DNA from: Candidatus Nomurabacteria bacterium
Lineage (GTDB): Bacteria; Patescibacteriota; Minisyncoccia; Phycocordibacterales; UBA9973
DNA length: 11,483 nucleotides
Assembly: GCA_943359425.1 (NCBI GenBank)
Contig: CALRHN010000009.1
Coordinates: 5,792 to 17,274, forward strand
Reading direction: 5' to 3'
Both the position numbers and the translations under genes were made by a program. Below, piece by piece: positions 6,177 through 11,483 of this stretch (the stretch's first letter is position 1; every line of letters begins with the position of its first letter). The notes under the pieces were generated by a model. The model was not told where the DNA came from. It saw nothing but the letters and a program-made list of their open reading frames with translations, and made no database searches.

Positions 6177-8555
6177 TTAAAACTCTTCGAAGACCGGAGG
6201 TGTATTCCCTCCACCACCACCACCACCGCAACCGCCGACCTGTATTGTCTGAGGAGAACTCGCGATCGGCGAACCTCCTGTCGTCGTACAGTTAAGAGTA
6301 TAACTCGTTGTCGCTCCCGGCGAAAGAGGCTGTGTCGAATTCGAAGTCCCCGAGTTCACAGAACCAGAGAGTGGTGTGAGCGAATTCGTTGTGAGATTCT
6401 TGAGACTGCAGCTTCCGCTCTGAACACCGGATGCCATCCAGGAGAGAACTGCTGATGATCCGCTTGCAATACATGCCCCGCCGGAGAGACTGACCGGCGA
6501 ATACGTATTCACAGAGACCGATGACGTCGCCTGTCCGCTTCCGCTCGCATCGGTACACGTGATCGAATAGGTTACCGGAGTATTTACGGTGACCGAAGAA
6601 CCGGGAGACGTGTTGTTCACCGGAACGCTTGCTCCGCCCCATGATGCCGATGCCGTACACGTCATCGCATTTGTCGATGTCCAGGTGAGTGTGTGCGATG
6701 TTCCGGCGACGACTGTTGCAGGCGAAGTCGAAGAGTCGAAGTAGAGCGTCACGGTCGGCAGATATGAACACGACCCTGATTGGTTGTAGTTAGTTGCCGC
6801 TGGATCATTACAGGTCGTATTCGGGAGAACATCGACGGCGACATTCGTCGTGCATGACGGACCGACGCCGTCTGCAGTGACCAAGACATTGTAGTTGCCC
6901 TGATTGATTCCGGATGGAGTGATCGTGAGTATAGATGATTGCGCGTACGGATTCGAGATCATCGTCGGACTGAACGAAGCAGAGAGTGCCTGATCGCTCG
7001 GGATGGCGTTGAAATTCGCCACGTAATTGTATCCGTTTGCCGGAGTGAGCGTGATGGAAGACTGGACTGGAGCGGGCGCATTCGAGTCGATCGTCACCGT
7101 CGCTGGATTTGCAACAAGACTGCAAGAAGGTGCGCCGACAACGGTAACTGTTGCGGTCGCAGTGACTGTTGTCCCAGAAAATGATCCCGCTCCTATACAA
7201 CTGATAGTCTGCGTATGCGTTGCGATGAGCGGCTGACTCGTATAGCTACCGCCGACAGTTCCCGGTGATGCGGGAGCACCAGGAACCTGATCTCCAGGAT
7301 CCCAACTACATGACGAAACATTGCCCGATGTCCAGGTCAATACTGATGTAGCATTCGGTGTAACTGATGTCGGACTCGCACTGAGCGTGACGTACGGCGC
7401 AGGCGAATTTATTGCTACAGTCGCAGCGGCGGTGACCGTCGTTCCGGCGAATGATCCGAGTCCTGTACAACTGATAGTCTGTGTATGTGTTGCAGTGAGC
7501 GGCTGACTTGTGTAATTGCCGCCGGTGATACCCGGAGATGCAGGAGCACCGGGAATCGAGTCGCCGGCAACCCAACTACATGCCGCTACGTTTCCTGACG
7601 TCCATGTCAGTGTCGATGTTCCGCTCGAGAGCACTGATGTGGGATTTGCTGTGAGTGTGACGAACGGCGCAGTCGAATTTATCCCGACAGTAACGGAATC
7701 ACTCGCGTTGACGAATCCAGTAAGCGGCGTACACGTGATTGCGAATGTACGATTGTTCGGAGCGAGTGTGAGCGGCTGACTCGTGAAAGATCCGGAGACT
7801 CCCAAGTTCGTCGAAGTATACCCTACCCATGTGCCCGTGTTCGTCGCCGTCGTAACGAAACAGGTTCCCGCGCCGGTCGAGGTCCAAGATATGACTGACG
7901 TTTGGTTCGGAGGAACTCCGGAAGGATTCGCCGTGACGACATCGACAGTCACCGGCACTATCAATATGTGCATACTATATGACTGCACCCATCCGACAAC
8001 CGTACTGCCCCAGGCATATCCCGTGATATTTCCTGTTGTCATGTTTGTTGTGAGCGCATAGTTCGAAGTTCCGCAGGTATTTCCATTTGAACAATTGAGG
8101 CTGATGAATCCATCCCAGCCGCCATTCTGTGCCGCAGTCGTGAGTGATCCTGAACAACCGCTCGCGAACACCGAGCAGGCGCGAGCCCATCCCGTGAGAG
8201 CGCCGTATGTCGGTGATTGCGGATTGCCATTTATTTTCGCCTGACAAGTACCGACAGGACATCCGGATGTTGCACTCGCATTGAAACTGATCCAACCAAT
8301 GTTGTCGCTCCACGAATATCCAGAGAGATTGCCCGTCGTGTAGTCGACGTTCACGCCATATGTCGAAGATGCGCAGACATTGCCACCCGACGTTCCGCCT
8401 TCGGTACAGTTCGTGCTGATCCACCCGACACCGTCGCTCCATGCCCATCCATTCATATGATCGGACGTACTCGCACGCGCAGGCATCGCGCAAGCGAACA
8501 TCCCGACAAGGATGATGAAAAATGAAAATGTGAGAATAATGGATCGCTTGAACAT
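6177..8555 (-). CDS. Large modular secreted surface protein with GWxWS modules and Ig-like repeats
   Basis: The protein has 792 aa. A signal peptide (about 1-28) ends MPARA. Residues 36-190 hold four related modules: GWAWSDGVGWIS (36-47), GYSWSDNIGWISF (79-91), GWARAC with GWDGFISLNC (122-155) and GYAWGSTVVGWV (179-190). Such modules are frequent in secreted CPR proteins but have no known function that I can name. Ig-like domains follow: about 205-290, two near-identical 90-aa repeats (292-381 and 382-471), and further ones at about 472-580, 598-685 and 685-773. A short motif CNDPAATNYNQSGSC is at 582-596. The tail is QVGGC, Gly7, then NTPPVFEEF. Paired cysteines in most domains suggest disulfides outside the cytoplasm. 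Its ATG overlaps the preceding stop (TAATG). Likely a stalk-like surface protein or adhesin; this is inference. Confidence 0.88.
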   Translation of the reverse strand: MFKRSIILTFSFFIILVGMFACAMPARASTSDHMNGWAWSDGVGWISTNCTEGGTSGGNVCASSTYGVNVDYTTGNLSGYSWSDNIGWISFNASATSGCPVGTCQAKINGNPQSPTYGALTGWARACSVFASGCSGSLTTAAQNGGWDGFISLNCSNGNTCGTSNYALTTNMTTGNITGYAWGSTVVGWVQSYSMHILIVPVTVDVVTANPSGVPPNQTSVISWTSTGAGTCFVTTATNTGTWVGYTSTNLGVSGSFTSQPLTLAPNNRTFAITCTPLTGFVNASDSVTVGINSTAPFVTLTANPTSVLSSGTSTLTWTSGNVAACSWVAGDSIPGAPASPGITGGNYTSQPLTATHTQTISCTGLGSFAGTTVTAAATVAINSPAPYVTLSASPTSVTPNATSVLTWTSGNVSSCSWDPGDQVPGAPASPGTVGGSYTSQPLIATHTQTISCIGAGSFSGTTVTATATVTVVGAPSCSLVANPATVTIDSNAPAPVQSSITLTPANGYNYVANFNAIPSDQALSASFSPTMISNPYAQSSILTITPSGINQGNYNVLVTADGVGPSCTTNVAVDVLPNTTCNDPAATNYNQSGSCSYLPTVTLYFDSSTSPATVVAGTSHTLTWTSTNAMTCTASASWGGASVPVNNTSPGSSVTVNTPVTYSITCTDASGSGQATSSVSVNTYSPVSLSGGACIASGSSAVLSWMASGVQSGSCSLKNLTTNSLTPLSGSVNSGTSNSTQPLSPGATTSYTLNCTTTGGSPIASSPQTIQVGGCGGGGGGGNTPPVFEEF
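6768..6812 (-). other. Short Cys-bounded motif within the 792-aa protein
   Basis: It encodes CNDPAATNYNQSGSC (residues 582-596). It resembles the small C-x-D-x-x-A-x-N-Y-N-x-x-G-x-C unit seen in many secreted proteins, where it separates domains. It marks the boundary between two Ig-like domains here. Confidence 0.5.
7143..7412 (-). repeat. Second copy of a 270-bp in-frame tandem repeat (Ig-like domain)
   Basis: It encodes residues 382-471 of the 792-aa protein, INSPAPYVTLSASP to ATATVT. It is directly adjacent to, and exactly the same length (90 codons) as, the preceding copy. Both share TLTWTSGN, CSW, PGAPASPG, YTSQPL and ATHTQTISC. The DNA copies have diverged mainly at third positions. 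Confidence 0.9.
7413..7682 (-). repeat. First copy of a 270-bp in-frame tandem repeat (Ig-like domain)
   Basis: It encodes residues 292-381 of the 792-aa protein, INSTAPFVTLTANP to AAATVA. It aligns without gaps to the second copy. The two cysteines (C36 and C72 of the unit) sit where an Ig-fold disulfide would be expected. Confidence 0.9.
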
Positions 8556-8866
8556 TATTTTTTCTTCGTTTGCGTTTCGGACGCTTTGAGCGATTTCAAG
8601 ACTTCATCTTTTGTTGACTGACTGATCGAAACATTCTGCGCGGATTGTATGAGCGCCGATTCGACGGCGTGCAACGTGTCTGCGGCTTTTTTCTCTTCTC
8701 GAGCCTTCTTGCTTCCTACCAAGAAAAACACACCGATAGCGACGACGGCCAGCGTGGCAAGTACGGCAAGAACCCGGCGGCGAGCATGTTTTTGATGGGT
8801 GGCCGAATCACGAGAAAGGGGGTTTTGCACAGGGGGAGTGTTTGTTGGAGTAGGGAAAGTATCCAT
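8555..8866 (-). CDS. Small single-pass membrane protein, first gene of the surface operon
   Basis: I do not recognise a family for this 103-aa protein. Residues 1-28 are polar and Pro/Thr/Asn-rich. HARRRV (27-32) leads into one transmembrane segment (about 31-50, LAVLATLAVVAIGVFFLV), then SKKAREEKK and a charged, probably helical region (55-103) ending in a Lys-rich tail. The basic residues flank the membrane segment on both sides, so topology is uncertain. Its stop codon overlaps the ATG of the 792-aa gene (TAATG), which suggests coupled translation and a related job. There is no Shine-Dalgarno. The predicted promoter leaves a leader of only about 7 nt. Confidence 0.75.
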   Translation of the reverse strand: MDTFPTPTNTPPVQNPLSRDSATHQKHARRRVLAVLATLAVVAIGVFFLVGSKKAREEKKAADTLHAVESALIQSAQNVSISQSTKDEVLKSLKASETQTKKK

Positions 8867-8879
8867 AATCTATAAAGCT

Positions 8880-8888
8880 ATTGTAGCA
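8880..8888 (-). promoter_or_regulatory. Extended -10 promoter of the surface-protein operon
   Basis: The minus strand reads TGCTACAAT, a TGn plus TACAAT hexamer (8885 to 8880). No good -35 is visible at 16-18 bp. The expected start is near 8873, about 7 nt before the ATG at 8866. It has the same layout as the element ahead of pilB. Confidence 0.5.
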
Positions 8889-8925
8889 TAGGCCGGTTGT
8901 GGCAGTACATATATAGTATACCTTC

Positions 8926-8934
8926 TGTGGATAA
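8926..8934 (-). promoter_or_regulatory. Single DnaA-box-like 9-mer
   Basis: The minus strand reads TTATCCACA, the perfect consensus DnaA box. It is the only exact copy found in this intergenic region. One box is not evidence of an origin; it could be regulatory or chance. Confidence 0.35.
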
Positions 8935-9066
8935 CTCCCTTGGCAGATAGGCCATATTGTGGTTTAATTTGTATGAGTGCGTATTCTGTGTCCTAATATA
9001 TGGGACTTCCCGCTTCGTATCTCTTTAAAAAGTTCACAATTTTCACGTAAAACCATAAATCATCTC

Positions 9067-10392
9067 ATGAAAAAGATTCTTACAGCGCTATTTATAGTGC
9101 TCTACTTCAGCGATGTTGTTTCAGCTCAATCGACCTGGACCAACCTCATCCCTGCCGGGGAAGTAAACGGCACAATAACTGATATATGCATAACCGGCGA
9201 TACGGCAAGTTTCGTTGGTGGCAATATCACACACACAGGTACTTATGCAGCCCATAATTTTGGCCAGTATGTTGCTGGTCATGGATGGGTCAATCCTGGT
9301 GTTGGACCACCAGGGACAGTTGCCTATGACATCTATTATGATTCGGTAACAAATGCTTTCTATGCAACAACAGACGAAGGATTCTTCGAGTGTCGCTCAG
9401 ACAAGAGTTGGCAGAAGATTATCGGCTGGATTGATGCTTGTGTAGGATGTCCCAATTCCATGTTTATTAACAAGTTTGGAAACGAACTTGTGATTAGTGG
9501 AACTTGTGACTCTGTTGAACAAAGCGGTGTTTGGTATTCGATACCTCATGTTATTGCTTATGACCTTGTATCCGACACGCTTGTTATCCCCGCTCCTTGC
9601 CAGATCACAGGATTTGGCTCGGTAACCAGCACAGTAGTTTGGAATAACACCATCAACCTGTTTTACGCAGGCACAAGCGTGGTATATCACTACCGTATTG
9701 CAACTTGGGATGGCCAAGCAAACCATTCATTTGTACAACTCCCTCAATCGATATGGGGTCCGTACACAGACGAAGCCGCTGCTTACGCTGTCGCCTGCGA
9801 CACGTTCGGTATCATCTACAGAGAAGATATGTCTGGACCTGGGGTTGGCGGATTGAATGAAAACCTCATGCTTTATGATGGAACTACGACGCTGTTTAAC
9901 TTCGGAGTAGTTTCCTTCAATGGAGGTCCTTGGTATCATGACGGCAAAGTATTTGTCAGCTTATCGACATCACCTCCGGAGATACTCCCCGGAATGACAA
10001 CTACTACTGCCTTGGTATCCATTGACCTTACAACCCATGAGATGGTTAACCTTGACCCTAACGCTCAATTGATTACCGGCCCCAATGTTCTGGCATTCTT
10101 CCCCGACGGAAGAATGGTTGCCGCTAATCCTGGCTTCTCCATTTATGGACCGAACACTGGCATATCTTCTGTCACTGCATCACCGATACACATTTTCCCT
10201 AATCCTGTGACGGATTTTATATCCGTTTCTGGCATCGAAGATGCTGCCGGTGACATCACTGATTTGTCTGGAAGAGTTGTTAGAACTTTTTCATCTTCAA
10301 CGATAGACCTTATGGATCTTGTTCCCGGAATTTACTTCATCAGAATTCAAAATGATGGAAAAAATTTCGTTGGCAAGGTTGTCAAACAATAA
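9067..10392 (+). CDS. Secreted protein with C-terminal type IX secretion sorting domain
   Basis: The protein has 441 aa. I start it at the ATG at 9067 because MKKILTALFIVLYFSDVVSA is then a clean Sec signal peptide, with likely cleavage before Gln. The open frame runs back to 8977, but that part is not signal-like. The middle (about 22-365) has repeated short beta-type stretches with Gly/Asp turns, suggesting a beta-propeller-like fold, but I cannot name it. Residues 367-441 match the Por secretion tail (TIGR04183 type): IFPNPVTDFISVSG, ITDLSGRVVRTF, IDLMDLVPGIYFIRI and a final GKVVKQ. In Bacteroidota this domain sends proteins through the type IX system to the surface. That system is not known in CPR bacteria, and nothing else in the window belongs to it. 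Base composition looks more AT-rich than the neighbours, by eye. It has its own terminator and no Shine-Dalgarno. Confidence 0.9.
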   Translation: MKKILTALFIVLYFSDVVSAQSTWTNLIPAGEVNGTITDICITGDTASFVGGNITHTGTYAAHNFGQYVAGHGWVNPGVGPPGTVAYDIYYDSVTNAFYATTDEGFFECRSDKSWQKIIGWIDACVGCPNSMFINKFGNELVISGTCDSVEQSGVWYSIPHVIAYDLVSDTLVIPAPCQITGFGSVTSTVVWNNTINLFYAGTSVVYHYRIATWDGQANHSFVQLPQSIWGPYTDEAAAYAVACDTFGIIYREDMSGPGVGGLNENLMLYDGTTTLFNFGVVSFNGGPWYHDGKVFVSLSTSPPEILPGMTTTTALVSIDLTTHEMVNLDPNAQLITGPNVLAFFPDGRMVAANPGFSIYGPNTGISSVTASPIHIFPNPVTDFISVSGIEDAAGDITDLSGRVVRTFSSSTIDLMDLVPGIYFIRIQNDGKNFVGKVVKQ

Positions 10393-10423
10393 TGTAGTGA
10401 ATAGTTAATTTTCATTTTGAAAA

Positions 10424-10454
10424 GGGGCTGAACAATCGTTCAGCTTCTTTTTTT
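10424..10454 (+). terminator. Intrinsic terminator after the type IX-tailed gene
   Basis: The arm GGGGCTGAAC pairs with GTTCAGCTTC around an AATC loop (10 bp, two G-U pairs), followed by seven T at 10448-10454. It lies about 30 nt after the stop codon. Confidence 0.9.
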
Positions 10455-10463
10455 ACCCAATTG

Positions 10464-10492
10464 TTGACTTTTAGCCCTCATTGGGGTATGAT
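10464..10492 (+). promoter_or_regulatory. Near-consensus sigma70-type promoter of nusA
   Basis: TTGACT (10464-10469) and TATGAT (10487-10492) are separated by exactly 17 bp. Each matches consensus at five of six positions. The expected start is near 10499, which leaves a 90-nt leader before the nusA ATG. It is the best promoter in the window. Confidence 0.85.
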
Positions 10493-10501
10493 ATAGGGAG
10501 T

Positions 10502-10528
10502 AAGTCGGTCTCGAACCCGACTTTTTTT
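10502..10528 (+). terminator. Intrinsic terminator in the nusA leader (candidate attenuator)
   Basis: AAGTCGG (10502-10508) pairs perfectly with CCGACTT (10517-10523) around an 8-nt loop TCTCGAAC. A run of seven T (10522-10528) partly overlaps the 3' arm. It begins only about 3 nt after the predicted transcription start, so terminated RNA would be about 30 nt. Since no gene lies between promoter and hairpin, it probably controls read-through into nusA, or makes a tiny RNA. It could also be an older terminator left behind. Confidence 0.7.
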
Positions 10529-10588
10529 AATAAAAATTTAATAAAAGGCTTGTCTTTTCTCGTAAGAACCGACAGCCAACAACTCAAT

Positions 10589-11483
10589 ATGTTAGACCTC
10601 AAAACATTGAAATCCGCGCTTGAACAGCTCGAGACCGAGCGCCGAATTCCAAAAGAAAAAATAATCGACGCCATCGAACAAGCCCTCGCCGCCGCGTACA
10701 AGAAAGATTACGGCAAGAAAGGCCAGATCATCCGCGCCCATCTCGACCTCGACACCGGCAAGACAGAATTCTATCAGGTAAAGATAGTGGTTGATGACTC
10801 GACCGTGCGCATGGTTCCCGAAGGCGAAGAAGACACCGAAGTTCTCGAAGAAGGCGATGAACGCGTCCGCTTCAATTCCGAACATCACATCCTCCTCGAA
10901 GACGCAAAGAAGATCAAGAGAGATAGCGCCCTCGAAGAAGAAATAATTTTCCCTCTCGAAACGAAAGAAGATTACGGCCGTATCGCCGCACAGACTGCGA
11001 AGCAGGTCATCATCCAGCGCATCCGTGAAGCGGAGCGCACTGCCATCATTGATGAATACGGCGGCAAAGAAGGCGACATCGTTTCCGGTATCGTCCAGAA
11101 AGTCGAACGTGGCAATGTCTACGTCGACTTCAACCGCGCGACCGGCATCATTCCGGCCGACGAACAGATCCCGGGCGAATATTACCGCCGCGGCGAACGC
11201 ATCCGCAGTTATCTCTACGACGTCGAAGAAACTCCGCGCGGCATCAACCTCCGTCTCTCACGCACCCATCCGAAATTCATCGAGAAACTTTTCGCTCTCG
11301 AAGCTCCTGAAATAGCATCGGGCACTGTCGAGATCAAGGCCATCGCCCGCGAAGCGGGATCACGATCGAAGATCGCCGTCGCGTCAAATGACGAACACGT
11401 AGATCCGGTCGGTTCATGCGTCGGACAGAAAGGTATTCGCGTCACGACCGTCATGAGCGAACTCGGCGCAGAAAAAATAGATA
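10589..11483 (+). CDS. nusA: Transcription termination/antitermination factor NusA, 3' part missing (cut by window edge)
   Basis: The frame is open from the ATG at 10589 to the right edge, giving 298 residues. NusA binds RNA polymerase and nascent RNA and modulates pausing, intrinsic termination and antitermination. The N-terminal polymerase-binding domain covers about 1-130 (LKSALEQLETERRIPKEKII, then AIEQALAAAYKKDYG). A connecting helix follows (TAKQVIIQRIREAER, about 136-150). The S1 domain is about 161-225 (EGDIVSGIVQKVERGNVYVDF), and KH1 starts near 228 with its GxxG loop in VGSCVGQKGIRV (274-285). It stops inside KH1. There is no Shine-Dalgarno before the ATG. It lies downstream of a strong promoter and a leader hairpin. 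In many bacteria infB follows, which is outside this window. Confidence 0.96.
   Translation, partial: MLDLKTLKSALEQLETERRIPKEKIIDAIEQALAAAYKKDYGKKGQIIRAHLDLDTGKTEFYQVKIVVDDSTVRMVPEGEEDTEVLEEGDERVRFNSEHHILLEDAKKIKRDSALEEEIIFPLETKEDYGRIAAQTAKQVIIQRIREAERTAIIDEYGGKEGDIVSGIVQKVERGNVYVDFNRATGIIPADEQIPGEYYRRGERIRSYLYDVEETPRGINLRLSRTHPKFIEKLFALEAPEIASGTVEIKAIAREAGSRSKIAVASNDEHVDPVGSCVGQKGIRVTTVMSELGAEKID

Larger units (their letters stand above)
8867..9066. other. Divergent intergenic region
   Basis: This 200-bp region lies between the minus-strand surface operon and the plus-strand type IX-tailed gene. Besides the extended -10 element it contains a TA-rich stretch (8907-8920, ACATATATAGTATA type) and a DnaA-box-like 9-mer. 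For the plus-strand gene I see only weak promoter candidates, such as TAATAT near 8994, without a matching -35 and no ribosome binding site. No tRNA or small gene was recognised. Confidence 0.6.

Noticed and set aside
6211..6228. CCA trinucleotide run as a phase-variation tract
   Set aside because: It has about five units and encodes Gly codons; changes in copy number would keep the frame, so it cannot switch expression.
6169..6231. Upstream extension of the 189-aa secreted protein
   Set aside because: It overlaps the end of the preceding gene and reads its Gly codons as a run of Trp; the downstream ATG gives a proper signal peptide.
10487..10528. tRNA-like look of the nusA leader (GGGGTATG start, TCTCGAACCC loop)
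   Set aside because: The hairpin loop has 8 nt, no other arms or acceptor stem can be drawn, and the sequence runs straight into a T tract. It is a terminator.
10471..10888. Minus-strand open frames in the nusA leader and opposite nusA
   Set aside because: They overlap the strong plus-strand promoter, the hairpin and the nusA coding sequence, and show no protein similarity.
1..11483. CRISPR array, insertion sequence, phage or toxin-antitoxin genes
   Set aside because: No regularly spaced direct repeats, transposase motifs, or toxin-antitoxin pairs were seen on either strand.

Overview
The window most likely comes from a Candidate Phyla Radiation (Patescibacteria) genome, probably Parcubacteria-like. 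The grounds are: a PilB ATPase with no cysteines, secreted proteins built from GWAWSDxIGWISF-type modules and Ig-like domains, weak or absent Shine-Dalgarno sequences, and a NusA of the compact type. No 16S rRNA or other decisive marker is present, so the assignment is inference.

Left part (1-3244, minus strand): the type IV pilus / type II secretion assembly genes pilB (ATPase), pilC (inner-membrane platform) and a pseudopilin-like gene cut by the left edge. They are packed with gaps of 7 and 3 nt. pilB has an extended -10 promoter placed so that transcription would start on its own ATG.

Middle (3322-8866, minus strand): five tightly packed genes for exported or membrane-anchored proteins. 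In transcription order they are a 103-aa single-pass membrane protein, a 792-aa modular surface protein (four GWxWS-type modules, Ig-like domains including two 90-aa tandem repeats, a poly-Gly tail), and three related secreted proteins of 189, 223 and 532 aa. These three share a signal peptide style, an N-terminal module and a C-x4-G-x4-C motif, but each has a different C-terminal extension. A strong hairpin terminator at 3259-3302 separates this operon from pilB. The likely overall logic is a cell-surface protein cassette beside the pilus/secretion machine; the functional link is inferred from position only.

Divergent intergenic region (8867-9066): it holds the likely promoter of the surface operon and one perfect DnaA-box-like 9-mer.

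Right part (plus strand): a 441-aa secreted protein ending in a typical Bacteroidota type IX secretion sorting domain (9067-10392), which is unexpected in a CPR genome and may be acquired or an assembly join. It has its own terminator. Then a near-consensus sigma70-type promoter drives a 90-nt leader with an intrinsic terminator hairpin just after the start site, followed by nusA, which runs off the right edge.
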